64,000 bases of DNA from Lunularia cruciata (Eukaryota > Streptophyta > Marchantiopsida > Lunulariales > Lunulariaceae): NCBI GenBank assembly GCA_948567375.1, contig OX419758.1:44955001-45019000 (forward strand), in the 5' to 3' direction. Of this stretch, positions 44,480 through 56,796 are shown in pieces. Below the pieces are notes generated by a model that ran no database searches, was not told the origin of the DNA, and was given only the letters and a program-made list of their open reading frames with translations. Both the position numbers and the translations under genes were made by a program. Position 1 is the stretch's first letter. Every line of letters starts with the position of its first letter.

Positions 44480-45180
44480 TTTTCCATCCAAAAACGTGAT
44501 ATGCCCTTCAAGATTGAGTTATTGCTAAGAAGTACTCCAATGAGACCAATCTATTGGCTCTCACCAAAGGAGTTGGATGAAGTACAAACAACATTGATGG
44601 AGTTATGGTGAAGGATTTCATATGACATAGTACATCTCCTTAGGACCTATACTATTTGTTCCAAAGAAGGATGGAAGACTTTACTTCTATATTGATTCTT
44701 ATGACATCAATAAACAAAAAATGAAGAATGCATATCCCTTGCCTGAAATTGATCACTTGCTTGATCAATTGAGTAGAGCATAGTACTTCTCTCAGTTGGA
44801 TCTTCAAAGTTATTATTAGCAGATTCCCATTAATAGAGAGGATGTACAAAAGATTACCTTTTGTACAAGGTATGGGCATTTTGAATGAAGATTTCTACCT
44901 TTTCAAGCTCACTAATGCTCCAATTGTCTTCATGGATCAAATGCATTGGATGTTGGTTGGCCTTTTGGATTTGTATGCAGTAGTGTTCTTAGATGATATT
45001 TTAATCTATAGCAAGATGGAAACAGAACATGCAAATCACATGCAAGGAGTCCTAAGACAACTATGTCAATGGAATTTTTATTGCAAGAAGTCAAAGTGTG
45101 CCTTTTGGTAGAAAGAAGTTACCTTCTTGTGTCATAAGATCTCATTAGAGGAGATCAAGATAGAAGAAGAGATAATTAAG
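44480..45180 (+). pseudogene. G3 reverse transcriptase
   Basis: Broken early motifs from 44530 (PIYWLSPKELDE-like). Then at 44842-45111 comes an open segment with AVVFLDDILIYSKMETEHAN (catalytic Asp pair at 44992-44997) and FYCKKSKCAFW. This is very close to G2 7477-7223. Stops lie in the palm region near 44620-44820. Confidence 0.82.
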
Positions 45181-45379
45181 GCCATTATCAAAAGGCCTAC
45201 TCTAAAGGATGCCATAGAAGTACATGAATTTAATGGATTGGTAAGCTTTTACTAACAATCCATCCATTGTTATACTCATGTAGCTACACCATTTACCAAT
45301 CTCTTGAGAAAGAGCTCACGCTTTTAGTGTACCACCAAGCACAAAGAAGCATTCCAAAAGTTGACACATATAGTATCTT

Positions 45380-45780
45380 CAAAACCCATTCTTCAACCCT
45401 ATGATTCCCAACTACCTTATGTGGTTGATTTTGATACTTCTAACTTTACCATTGGAGCTATGTTGTAGGAGGAATTTCCAAATAGGTTACATCCCATTGC
45501 CTTTGTGTCTTGCCAAGTAAACACCACAAAGAGGAATTACTCTACTTGAGATTGAGGACAACTAGCAATGTTATATGCCACTAAGGTATGGAAATATTAT
45601 CTCTTGGGGAAGCAAGTGATCATGCAAACCAATCACAAACTCTTATAGTAGATATTACATTTGGAGCACATGAAGAGTCAGCATAAATAATCGGAAGAAC
45701 AACTACAGCTGTTTGACCCCAAACTTGAGTACAAACCTGGTAGGTTCCATGTCATATTTGATACCTATCATGATGACCTG
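45380..45780 (+). pseudogene. G3 RNase H remnant
   Basis: The plus strand reads PYVVDFDTSNFTIGAML, a stop, then HPIAFVSCQVNT, matching G2 PCVVDFDASNFAIGAML and HPIAFVSCRLNT. It continues with QLAMLYATKVWKYYLLGKQV and LEYKPGRFHVI in broken frames. Confidence 0.8.
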
Positions 45781-45930
45781 ATTTGACGTCTCTTCCTCTC
45801 ATCACGATGGCAATTATAACAGTGTCAATTGACTCACAAGTCCAAATCAAGTTATGATAGCTTTACAACAAGACTTCCTCTTTTAGGTGATACAAGGTTA
45901 TCTTGCAGCACATGACAAGTAATACAACAC

Positions 45931-45977
45931 CTTCTTCTTCTTCTTCTTCTTCTTCTTCTTCTTCTTCTTCTTCTTCT
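45931..45977. repeat. (CTT)n microsatellite in G3
   Basis: An uninterrupted 47-base CTT run between RNase H and integrase. At the same site G2 has the short CTTTTCCATC, so the run grew in this copy. Confidence 0.95.
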
Positions 45978-46079
45978 AGGAAGGACTTCTATTCTATGAG
46001 AACCAAATCTATATTTCGGCCAAAGGTGATCTACAACTTGTGCACCTTCAAGAAGCCCATGACTTACAATTGATGGTCA

Positions 46080-46990
46080 TAGGGTGTGGATAAGACCTTG
46101 GTTACCCTACAATGCCAATGGTGGTGGCCTAACATAGCACGAGATGTTGAAGAGTTTTTTTGATCTTGTGAGAGTTGCCAATGCAACAAGGCTAACAACT
46201 AGAAACCAAGGGGAATCCTTCAACCACTTCCCATCCCATCTGGTTGATGGAAACATGTGAGCTTAGATCTCATCATATCCTTGCTCACAACAAAGCAAGG
46301 TCACACAACAATCATGGTGTTTGTTGAGAAGCGTAATAAGAAAATCCATTTGGCACCAACCTTTGATATAGTAGATGCTCCAACATTGGAACAAATCAAC
46401 TTTGACAATGTCTTCAAGTATCATAGGATGCCTTGCGGACTCATTTTTGACCGTGATCCTTGAGTCACCGGGAAATTTTAGCAAGCATTCTTCCAAATTG
46501 GCACCAAACTTACTTTTTTATGGCCTATCATCCTCAAATTGATGGAGAAAACAAATGTGCAAATTTGACCTTGGAAGATATGCTTTGTGCCTTTTTCAAC
46601 ATTCACCATACCAATTGGGATGAATATCTTGTAAGTTTACCTACAATAATTCTAAACATGCAACCATTAGATTTTCTCTCTTCTTCTTCAATTTGTTTTA
46701 GATTCACTCCTTGCTCCTCCTCCATCTCATGTCCCTCATATTTCCACCTTCTTGAGCACAATATCTCAATCCCTACAACAAACCAAATCTCATCTCCTTG
46801 TTGCTCAAAATTGTCAAAAACAATACACTGACCAACATCATTGTGATCTTACCTTTCAACTTGGTGTAAGGTCATGCTTTCTTTTAGTAACCTACTCCTT
46901 CCACTTGATACCCAAGTTTTTAAACTTTCTTCTAATTGGATAAGTCCATTTGATGTCATGCAAATCATTTCTCCTCTTGCTTATCAACTG
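46080..46990 (+). pseudogene. G3 integrase, two catalytic residues changed
   Basis: SCESCQCNKANN-like DNA near 46170 marks the zinc finger. The segment 46257-46463 reads DLIISLLTTKQGHTTIMVFV, then EKRNKKIHLAP and FDRDP. G2 has VDK at the first site, so the first Asp is Glu here. At 46530-46560 the segment IDGENKCANLTLED replaces TDGQTECENC, so the Glu is Lys. The C-terminal part (46752-46920) matches G2. Confidence 0.78.
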
Positions 46991-47094
46991 GCCTTGCCTT
47001 GCCTTGTCATATGCAAATCCATGTTGTCTTTCATATTTCCAAGTTAAAACCCTTTATTTCTAATTCATCTTCCTTTTCTTCTTGTGTCCAACCC

Positions 47095-47290
47095 CTCCTT
47101 CTCCTGTCCCTATCAATGATCATGAGGAGTGTGAAGCTGATTGTATTTTTGCAAGTTGCAACATTCAATGTGGCCACCAACAACATACTAAGTAGAAAGT
47201 CCTTTGGAAAGGGTACCCCTTCATGATGCTACTTGGGAGCCTCTTTCCTATCTCCAAAATGCACAAACGGCCATTAAGGATTTTGAAGCT
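47095..47290 (+). pseudogene. G3 chromodomain, frameshifted
   Basis: PVPINDHEE and HTKxKVLWKGYP match the G2 chromodomain. One base is missing after GGGTACC (near 47216), so the TWEP part is in another frame. A stop replaces Tyr before KVLW. Its position before the 3' LTR is normal. Confidence 0.75.
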
Positions 47291-47332
47291 TCCTTGGTGA
47301 CAAGGACGTCAGCAACTAGCAATAAAAGAATA

Positions 47333-47837
47333 TATAACAATATGTAGTTTATAGACAAGTTAGTCAAGACTAAAAAATGAATAAATAGGCCAAATTCACC
47401 AAAATTATAATAATATTTTAGAAGCATCAAGAAAGCTACTTGGTACCTTCCATGTATTAGATAATGTGCATGCCAAGTGGTGACTTCTAGGATGAAGCTT
47501 CAAGGGAAATTTCTCAGCTAGCTTAGCTTACATGCCAAGTAGGCGGCTTCTAGAAGGAAACTTCTTGGGAAACTTCCCCACTAGCTTAGCTTGCATGCCA
47601 ATTAGGTGGCTGCTAGAAATAAACTTCCTGAGAAGTTCCCTAGTTAGGTTAGCTTGCACTCTAACAAAATGGCTTTTAGGAAGTTTCTTGAGAAGCTTCT
47701 CAAGAGCATTGTATGGTCTCTATAAATACCAAAGCCCAATTCATGCTAGGCATTCAAAGCTTCCCTCATTCAAGGGTCCCAATGTGATCTCTCACTCCCA
47801 AAGTCCATTTTCTTATTTCTCTCCTTGGTCTTTTACA
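47333..47837 (+). repeat. 3' LTR of G3
   Basis: A 505-bp LTR from TATAACAATATG (TG decayed to TA) to CTTTTACA. It shows the same tandem units as the G2 LTR (AGCTTAGCTTGCATGCCAA and CTTCTAGAAGG), but no perfect four-unit heat-shock element remains. The adjacent tract AATAAAAGAA (47321-47330) is a weak polypurine tract. Right of it X resumes with CTTAGGCCTG. Confidence 0.85.
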
Positions 47838-48710
47838 CTTAGGCCTGATGTTCATTGTGTCCATTTGGTGCATCCTTCTTTTGCAAGTAAAATACAAATT
47901 TTATACTATCAAGACTCATGAGTTGGTGTATGCATATTAGTCTGCCCTCTCAATGAATGATTGTATGCTTAACTTGTTTAGAAGTGACAAATCCTAAAAA
48001 CCAAACCTAGGAAGTGGAGTGCAATAGTGCATTTGTGGAGGACTATAGAGTGACTCTTTAGGATTTTGGCCAAAGTCAAGAACAATATAGGAAAAAACTT
48101 GCATAGCCTTGGCATCTTGTGCAATAACACTCCAAGATAGAAGTGAGTACTGCAAACTATTGTTGACTTCCATGACATTGTGTCTTTTGGGAAGGATAAA
48201 ACATGGTGTAACAATCATATTCTTTAGAGGGAGGTAAATTCTAGCACCATTTCTACCCAGTTTAGTTTGCAAAGTTGTCAGTCTTCCTTCATGCAGTATT
48301 GTAGGGGAATGCTTTTTGTACAACTTGTAGCAAAGATGTTGTATGAATGGGGGATCCTATGAATCTTCCCCTTGGCACTTTGAGGATTGGACGGGCAATT
48401 AGTGAACAAAGTGGCTCTAGAACAAAGTGATCATTGTTCCAAATGAACCCACTCTACCTCAAGAATCCCCTAGATTCAACACTTTAGCATATAGGAGAAT
48501 AGATTGTGTAACATTTCATAATGTCACTTGTTTGGATGACATTACTCTCTTCTAGGATAATGTTGCCCAAGTGGTCAAGTATGAATAATATATTGGCTTC
48601 ATTTTGACTCCATCTGTCTTGTTTTAGCCATTTCCAACTCCTATCCTTGAAGAAATGACATGGTCTTACCAATTCTATTGTGATAAGTAAACTTTAAGTC
48701 ATCATATTTT

Positions 48711-48728
48711 TGGCATGACTACCTGTGA
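48711..48728 (+). other. Primer binding site of X
   Basis: TGGCATGACTACCTGTGA begins 5 bases after the LTR end, as in Y (7 bases). It is a decayed form of the TGGCGCCGTTGCCGGGGA type. It supports the LTR end at 48706. Confidence 0.6.
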
Positions 48729-48759
48729 TACACTCCTTGGAGCGTCTAAAAGCAAGATA

Positions 48760-50445
48760 GAATGATGCCATGCATGTAATTAGGAGACCAATTGCCATAT
48801 GACATATAATAGAGGTTTTTGTTGAAGCACCAGTAAAGAAAGAGAGGGAGAGAGAGTAGAAAGTGCTGCCCCACCTAGAAAAACTCTGAAAAACTCTGAA
48901 CCCATCTATAAAATTTTGACATTCTTGAGAAAAGAATTGATGGTAGGACTGATTTTGTCACTTGCTGCCTTTCCAAAAATGAAAGGGAATTGGGCCTTAA
49001 GAGCATCAGCCGCACACTACACTATACTGGTCCTAAGCTAACCACTGCAAAGTTCCCTCATATGGGCAATCCTGTAGTGCAATGGGACCCATAGGAGAAT
49101 CTCTTTCAGAACCTTCATTAGAGTTTCTGATTGAAGAATCAGAAGATGCCTCAAAAGAAGGAGAAAGCGGGGTCTCTTGTGGTGCAGAACTTGAAATATC
49201 TTTGAACCAACAAACAATCCGTTTTATCACCTCATAATCAAAGTTGGATGTCTTCATAGTCCACTTCCACTCATGGCAAATCATGCCTCCTTTACTCACC
49301 AAAACTACAAAAATTTAAGGGATAGAACAAGGAAGAAATTCCAATAGTTTTTTATGGGAGTGTGAGACTATTTTAGTCACAAACAAGGAAGATATTGACA
49401 TTGATCAACTTTCAGATAACCCCAAGTCTGCTCCAAAACAAAGCTTAAAACTAGTGTACTCATGTAAGCCAAGTAAACCCTATTAATGTTGCAGATTGGC
49501 CTATAGTCCAAGAATAGTTCTTAAACTATTCTCGCAAATTGGACTATGAGGCCAATGTATTTGCAACACTCAACAATCTAAAAAAAATGCAAGAAGAAGT
49601 TGAGGGACTATATGGAAAAGTTTGAGAGTCTATCTAGTTGAGGACCTCATAGGGGTGCGACTTAAGGTTACTCTGATGTGCAAGTGGTAGATTAGTTCCT
49701 AGTGGTTTGCCCGTTGACCTCCAAATCTTTACCAACAAATAGGGACATGATATGTTGGCAAAAGTACTAAAGGCAGCTGAGTTGTATGAATCCGCTTGTC
49801 TACACCTGCCTGTGAGGTGAGATGAGGTGCAAAGAAAAGGAAGAAAAATAGCATGGTCATCCTTTTCATACACATCTAGTCTAACCTCTTCACCTAAATC
49901 TTGGTCCTTAGAGGATGAAAGGGACCTACACAAGGAGCAGAAAAGGAACCATCACCAATCAATAGGAACTCCTCCTAAGGTCTCATCACAATTGGGCGCA
50001 AAGTTGGAAGGAGTTTCCTAATTTCAAGGTCTAATTTTTTGGGAGAAGGGAAAGACACAACGTTTCCTTGTATGCTTGACCCAATATTTGGTGCACAACT
50101 TGTAGGAAGACAAGTCACACCAGCATGAAGTGCATGGGTAACCGCCCTTGCTTGTAAGTACATCAAGTAGATTCGGTGCCAACATGGGATGAGCATGCAT
50201 ACTATGGGCTGAATGAGGACAAAGTATTCATGATACTAAATGGATGATGTTGGATGCCCCTTGAAGATGCCGATAAAACCTATCTTGTGCCATTCATTGT
50301 TTCACATCCAAGAAGTATACCCTCGATGCACCCCAACAAAGAACAATGACCCCAAGGTAGAGCAATGTACTTTACATCCCATTGTGTGGAAATTGCAAGG
50401 GGAAATAGGATGTGCAAGCCAATTTTCCTCAACCATCAGTATAAT
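48760..50445 (+). pseudogene. X gag with zinc knuckles
   Basis: Stop-rich gag. The first knuckle, CTTCRKTSHTSMKC at 50092-50133, is a complete CxxCxxxxHxxxxC. A second, near 50385-50430, keeps CGNCKG and loses the rest. The pair is at the same spacing as in Y. No capsid motif was assigned. Confidence 0.65.
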
Positions 50446-50447
50446 AT

Positions 50448-50816
50448 GTGAACATGGCTCCCAAGTCAGGTGATGAAAGTCCAATACACCATGTTACTTT
50501 TGAAGATCCTAAGGAAGGTGACTTGACACTACTAGATGAGGGAAGGTTGGCCCAACTTGGAGGTGAATCACGTAATCTAATTGCAAGGAGGTTTTTACTA
50601 CCACCACAAATTCCAAAACGTACAAAGACAGAAACGGGGATGCACTTGGAAGATTCTATCCAAAATAAAGTCAAACAAAGGGAGAATTTGCAGTATGCAA
50701 AAGAGACATCAACCATGGTGTGCAAACTAGATACATTCGTACCCATACCAATAGATGAGGTTAGGATATCCATGATGCCTACCCTAGGCTACCCTCTTGA
50801 CATCCAAGAGGAAATT
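50448..50816 (+). pseudogene. X gag-protease linker
   Basis: An open segment of 123 codons, one of the longest in X. HHVTFEDPKEGDLTLLDEG and a Lys/Arg-rich part have no domain I know. It links the second knuckle and the protease, as 23280-23700 does in Y. Confidence 0.45.
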
Positions 50817-51329
50817 TAGAACCTCCTCAACAAGGAACTCCAATGGAATCTACAAATCACCCCAATGGGAACAAATTGTCAACAAAGATTGGCATTCCAC
50901 GCAATGATGGAGAAACACCCTTGACCCCAAATTCCCCATTTTTCCCCATTTTTTCCTCTTCTCCACACTATAACTCCAACCCCAAATAATACAAACATTT
51001 TGGTTTCTACAAGAGCTATCAATGAATTGTCATCCCAAAATTTGGATACCCTAAGGTTATGCCCTAATAAACAAGCATCATAAGCAAGACAATGTAGGGT
51101 TTGCTCATTGCTAGGGATAACTTTGTATAATATCATCACAGACTTGGGGTCCTCAAAGGTGGATGTGACATTCAAACAATTATGGGAAGGCAATAAACTA
51201 TAAAAGAAGCAGTTAGCTTGAGCTCTCCAATGAGTACACCAACAGTGGCAATCTGATCTCCTTGCCATCTATAGGATAGAATTGGAAGATTGGGCTCTCT
51301 AAAAGTAGAAATAGAAATTAATGGCTATG

Positions 51330-51640
51330 TTATCCCCTTAGTACCTATTGACTTGAGGTTGGAGGTCAATGTTATGATGGAGGAGACAGCCCACAACTTA
51401 GGTTTTAAAAACCTTTGAGCCTATCCCACAATACTCCAATTTGCTGATCAAATGAGATGGTGACCCCTTGGATATTGACAAGATCCCCACTACTACAAGC
51501 GGAGTAACCTTCTAGTTTGACTACATTGTCCTCTGTCTGGTGACAAAGATTGGGTATCTTGTACTCACAAGTTGGCCATGGCTGTGTGGTACCTGAGTGG
51601 AAGTTGATTGGCACCAACACAAAATGAAGTTTCAAGACAC
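51330..51640 (+). pseudogene. X aspartic protease remnant
   Basis: PIDLRLEVNVMMEETAHNLG at 51344-51403 matches Y (PIDL, MSVMIEDTAHQLG). The catalytic Asp at 51350-51352 is kept, and both elements have Leu after it. LQFADQM follows, then frameshifts, and a last part LAPTQNEV. Confidence 0.65.
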
Positions 51641-51949
51641 CGGGTCAAAGCAACCACAAACTATGATAGTGTGTTGGAAACAATCCCACACCTTGAAAAT
51701 ACCCTTTCCCTTGAGGAAGAGTAAACCAAATAATCAATGGAAGATGATTCTAAAACCTCCAACAAAGATGTCGTAAACTACTTGGAGTGCTACAAAATTG
51801 ACAACAAAGTAGATGGGAACATTTCATTTGAGTGTCATGATGATAATTTGGTGCTACAGGGAGTACATGTGGTGAGGCACAGAGGAGGTACATTAATCTT
51901 GATGACTATCAGATGTGTTGATTGCTAGGGGCAAATTGTTGAAAATTTC

Positions 51950-52760
51950 CAAGTTCATGAGTCCAAGCAAATACAAGGAATATGCTTTCTTATTTGCAGA
52001 GTTTCAAGACTTGTTTGCCTAGAAGATCAAATGGATGCCTAGCCTTCTCCAACAGTTCAACAAGCATAGGATTGGTTAAGAAAGAGGGATGGCACCCATC
52101 CAGAAATGGAAATATTGTTTAAACCCAAAGTAATCATTACTCGTCAAAGATATCAAGAAGTACCTACAAGCTGGGATTATTATCCCCATACTCAATAACA
52201 AATGGGTATCCCTCATCATGGTGGTGCCAAAGAAGAAGATGGGTAAGACTTGTGTGTGCCAAGACTTTTGGAAGCTCAACGCTACAACAAAACAAGACCA
52301 TTACCCATTGCCTTCACTGATATTATTCTAGACCAAGTCTTGGGCATGAATGTTATAGCTTTCTAAACGGTTTTTAGGATACATCCAAGTTAGCATTAGA
52401 GAAGAAGAGAGGGACAAGACCACTTTCACTACAAACTAGGGAACCTATGCCTACAATTGTATGCCATTTGGTATGTGTAATGCCCCACAACCTTCCAACA
52501 CTTGATGACCAACATCTTCAAAGACTACTAGCGGATGTTCCAAGAAATTTTCATTGACAATTTTTGTGTCTTCAATAATTGGAATAATCACCTTTTGTTC
52601 CTCCACAAAAGCTTTGAAAAATTCTTTTCAGTCAGGCTTTCCTTACATCTGAAAATTATTTGTTTCCAAATGAGAGAAGATATCCCATTAGGGCATCACA
52701 TGTTGGGAAGAGGAGTTCAGGTGGATACCAAAAATGTAAAAGTAATTTAGGCACTCAAAG
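51950..52760 (+). pseudogene. X reverse transcriptase remnant
   Basis: NNKWVSLIMVVPKKKMGKTC, VCQDFWKLNATTKQDHYPLP and a broken palm. At 52535 EIFIDNFCVFNN shows the catalytic box with the second Asp changed to Asn (52559-52561, GAT to AAT). Frameshifts lie near 52320-52500. The family is that of Y. Confidence 0.78.
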
Positions 52761-52849
52761 CATTGAATATCTGAGGGATTTGGGAGCCTTCCTAGGTCAT
52801 GTGAGCTACTACTAGAGGTTTATAGCCAACTATGTGATCTTGGCAGCTC

Positions 52850-53290
52850 CACTCACAAAATTGCTCAAGAAGGCAAAAGATCAAACTCGACGATGGCTCA
52901 ACAAGAGGCCTTCATGGCTCTTAAGAAGAAGATGATAGATATACCAATGATGAAAGTGCCCAATTGGAAGCGGTTTTTCCATTTATATGTAGATACATCC
53001 TCAATGGCTGTTGGGGTCATTCTTAGTCAAAAGACAACAAGAAAAAGGACTACACCCCAAATACTACACCAATAGGCAACTATCCCAAGCCAAAAAGAAC
53101 TACACAACTATAGAAAGGGAAGCACAAGGAATAGTATACACCTGTAAAAAATTTTGCCACTACCTACTTGGTTACAAATTTATCTTCTATGTGGATCACT
53201 ATGCCCTTCAACATTTGGTCAAGAAGTCTGATCTATCTTGGAGGATAGCTAGATGATACTACTTCTACAATAATTTACCTACACCATACT
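52850..53290 (+). pseudogene. X RNase H
   Basis: At 52893-53070: FHLYVDTSSMAVGVILSQK with the catalytic Asp. After one frameshift, 53050-53256: NRQLSQAKKNYTTIEREAQG, VYTCKKFCHYLLGYKFIFYV and DHYALQHLVKK. This is the clearest RNase H in the window, broken only once. Confidence 0.82.
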
Positions 53291-53479
53291 AATAGGAAAA
53301 GGATTCCACCACAAGAATGCTGATTTTATGTCATAACTCAAAATAGAAGACAAACAAGAAGTACTCAACACTAACTTCTCTTATGAGGAGATCTTCCAAA
53401 TTTCTACCAAAAAACCTATGAGGTATGTCTAAGAAAATAGATACCTCTATATACTCTAATGTCCTAAAGGATTAGACCA

Positions 53480-54560
53480 AGAGCAATGAGCAGTATTTTA
53501 CCACAAGATGGGTCCCTACCAATGAAGTCAAAAATTTTGTTTAGACTTGGAGGTGACAAAATGCTCTGCCAATGCCTAGAATCATATGAAGGGAAGTGTC
53601 ATCCAAGCATTCCACTTGGAAATTGCCAAGGACATGATGCACTCAAGAATACCGTGAAGAAGATCCTAATGAAAGGCTATTGGGGGCCAACCATTACATA
53701 GATGTGCACACATATATCAGAACTTGCAATGCATGCCAAGAACATGGAAACCAACCACAACCTCACAATAGAAATTATGATCCATTCTGCTCCTAGCACC
53801 ATTTGAGAAATGGGAGATAGATTTTGTTGGTTCTATCCAACCTACAACCAAAATCTTGTCTGCCCATACTATGCTACAAAAGTGGTGGAAGTGGAGGCCA
53901 TCCAACAAGACAATACCAACACAATGGCCAAGTTCTTCTTATGGAACACCATCTCCCAATATGGGTGCCTGCTAGGACTTGTTAGTGATCAAGGAGTGGA
54001 CTTCTTAACCAATCTCTTGGAATTCCCCACAAAATACTTCAAGATCAAGCATCACAGGACCATCACGTATAACCCTAAGGCCAATAGCATTACAGAAAAA
54101 GCTAATCAATTGTTATGCAAGATCCATAACACAAGCAATTATACATATGACTAGCACATGAAACTCCTTGTGGCATTATGTGCATTGTATGGTTGAAAAG
54201 ATCACTACAAAATAGACCTCCTACTTTCTCACATATCATATGCATCTGATCTTTCCTATAGAGTTTGAAATCCCAACCTTCCGGATCATCTACAAAGACC
54301 GCATGTTAGAGGAAGATAAGCACAAGGCTTTTTTACTACAACTAACCTTCTTGGAAGAAGAACAAAATGATTCACACCAAAAAACCTACCACTAATAGCA
54401 AAAATGTCAAGAACTCCATGAAAAATGAATTAGGTGCATCGTAGTAACCACTTGTGATCTTCTACTCTTTTATGCTAGAAGGTGATCTCATATTCTTATA
54501 TGATAAAAGCATCACCTTTTTCAAGGAGAGTTACACCTACAATGGATGAGGTCCTACAAG
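53480..54560 (+). pseudogene. X integrase, first catalytic Asp lost
   Basis: The zinc-finger remnant has CNACQEHGNQPQ near 53730. The open segment 53810-54154 reads VCPYYATKVVEVEA, where Y has CTDYASKMVEA, so the first Asp is Tyr. LVSDQGVDFL keeps the second Asp. SITEKANQLLCKI keeps Glu, which Y has lost. The two copies thus decayed independently. Confidence 0.82.
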
Positions 54561-54720
54561 GCAAATACCATGTATAACAATGGGTTTTTACAACTATCCA
54601 ACCTTGATAGAAGCATTTTTTCCACAAGAATTAATGGATGGTGGGTATGTAAGTATCACATTTAAAAACCAAAAAAAGAAATTTATAAAGATTAAAAATT
54701 TGTTCATGGGGATGCTCACA

Positions 54721-54735
54721 TTTGAGGAAGGGGTA
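54721..54735 (+). other. Polypurine tract of X
   Basis: TTTGAGGAAGGGGTA directly before TGTCATGACCC. It matches the tract of Y (TTTGAAGGAGGGGGTA). It shows that the plus-strand LTR at 54736 is the 3' LTR of X. Confidence 0.88.
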
Positions 54736-55620
54736 TGTCATGACCCACTTCATTATGAGCCCCAATTTTTTGTTGCTTTTTGTTGTCTTTTTTATATAAA
54801 TATTCCAAACCAGACCTTTGGCGTTGTTGTTTGTAGGAAGTGCAGATTCATAGGAGGTAGTATTCCTACAGCATGAAGACATGGTATACCTAAACAAAAA
54901 ATACTCCCCATGTCCACCCAACAAAAATGTGACCAGACTCATTTCATGGCCAAATCCATTTTGTTTTTGTTCTATCAAGCTTTATGACAAGGATTCCCCA
55001 ATGAAATGAGCCACCACACTAAGAGGAAATCTTGATTGCACAAGTTTCTATGGAACAACAACTTCTCAACAAATACAAAACTCCACAAATTTATGCCATT
55101 GTTTTAAGAACATGCAAAAAGATGCATATGTTGCCAAAGAATCCTTGGTGATCATTATGTGCCTGGTCTCCTACATGCAATAGATGATTGTGAATCTTCA
55201 CTAGCCACCATGACAGAAGAAGGATGAAGCACACCTTGATGGGACTATGAAAAGGCAAACTCCAATGCACAAGGTGAATCTTTCTACATTTTTCAGTTTT
55301 CACTTTTCTCTTTTAACCTTTCTTTCTCATTTCTTGCATTTCTCTTGCAATGATCACCATCTCTTGTGACATTGTGCAAGCAATTTCTAGAGCACACTGC
55401 CAATTTTTTCAACACTATCAGAAGCTTGGGATGTAAAATTGCAAAACAGAGTAGGAACTGCATTATTTTGCAAAATCAAATATTTAATCATGATGAGACA
55501 ATCCAAAGGAAGAATCAAAGTTAAGAGAGGTGAGGCACGGAAATCTTGAGTAATTCTGTCAAGATTTCCAAGTGGGGATTATATTTTCAAACCAACTATA
55601 TCAAGAAAAGAAAGATGGAG

Positions 55621-56013
55621 GTCAATTAGCTACTTCAAATTATCATATCATATCTCTATTGCCTTTACTTCCGGTTGGGTTGTTTCTAACTTGCTTCGTA
55701 GTGCTACTAAGTTTGTCTTCCCAATTTCATATTTATTCCTTATGTTGAGTTGTTTGGTGGAAGACTTGCAGGTTATAATTGTCAACCTCCTTCTTTAGGC
55801 CATGGATTAATTTTTGTACTCCTCTTACCATTGTAGTTCCTCCCTATAGAACTTCTTCAAGTGCTTCTTGCTTTCCTTGTCCTTTTTGTTTGTCTAGGTT
55901 TGGACCAAGTGATGTAAGTGGTGGATGAGTGCCATTTAGTTCCTTAGGTTTGGACCCAAGTGGAAGTAAAGGAAATAGAGATGCAATATGATAATTTGAA
56001 GTAGCTAATTGAC
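55621..56013. repeat. Inverted and partly duplicated LTR segment in X
   Basis: 55621-55961 is a reversed copy of LTR DNA equivalent to about 41490-41815 in the 5' LTR. The forward order resumes at 55962. As a result a 52-bp piece occurs at 55621-55672 (reversed) and 55962-56013 (forward), nearly identical, and forms an inverted repeat around 289 bp. The breakpoint at 55620 also marks the start of the 1.5-kb deletion. Confidence 0.8.
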
Positions 56014-56796
56014 CTCCACATCTCCAACCTATCTACCAACCTGAAACAACAATAAGAAAAGGTGTTGTGACAAGACAAGTGGATTTTTCATGAGATGACC
56101 AAAGAGTTGAGCACCGATAGAACCAAGCTAGACAACAAATGATCTAGGCTCCTCACCACTACAAATCATACGACCATATAGCTATTAAGTCAGTTGGAAT
56201 GCATGGCCAACAAAACTTCCCAACAAACAGAGGCAAAGGACTTGCACACTCAAATCAACATGCTAGAAAGGAAGTCATAATCAAATGAGCAACTCAAATT
56301 TTTATCTATGAAGCTCTAGAGCCACATCAATGCAAAGTTCAAGGAGACCCGGTCCAACTTTGAAAAAATTTTAGGGAGTTATCAAAAGGAGATCACAGAT
56401 CCTTTTTGCATCCACCAAGGAGCTGAGAGTTTGACCCACGTTCCACCTGCTCCTCTTGCTGGAAAATAACAAGAGCCTCTTCCTTATGAAGATGGCCATA
56501 GTCATTTTTTTTCCTAATAAGGATACTTTGTTTTGTACTTGCCATCAGCAACTTTGTTTTCATAGCCTTAGGAAGTTTGTAGATGTACAGAATGTGTAAA
56601 TAGGTAACAAGGCCTAACCTTTTCATAGTATTAGCCTATTTGAGGTAATTAACCTCTTACTGGGTTGATTACATCCATTGCTACCTGCCATTAGGTTTAG
56701 GGCTAGGATAAGATATGATCAAGATTAAGTGGTTGAGATGTAAGAAATTTCCATGCATTGTAGCCATTGGATATTTCCACTACCAAGTAGAATATG

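Larger units (their letters stand above)
42485..47837 (+). mobile_element. G3: Ty3/gypsy chromovirus in the X 5' LTR
   Basis: A plus-strand relative of G2 with gag, protease, RT, RNase H, integrase and chromodomain. The 3' LTR is complete (47333-47837). Of the 5' LTR only the last 207 bp remain. About 140 bp of X (equivalent to 56664-56804) is also missing at this junction, so a deletion removed the 5' end together with host DNA and no target duplication is found. Many stops are TAG or TGA at sites of CAG, CGA or TGG in G2. Confidence 0.88.
38394..48706 (+). repeat. 5' LTR of X, interrupted twice
   Basis: It starts TGTCACGACCCAC and ends GTCATCATA, where the partner ends GTCACCACA. It aligns with the 3' LTR in blocks: 38394-39300 with 54736-55620; 41490-42480 with 55621-56690 (partly inverted there); and 47838-48706 with 56804-57653. 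About 1.5 kb near 39300-41490 has no counterpart in the 3' LTR, so the 3' copy is deleted. The U3 reading frame runs from 39034. Confidence 0.8.
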
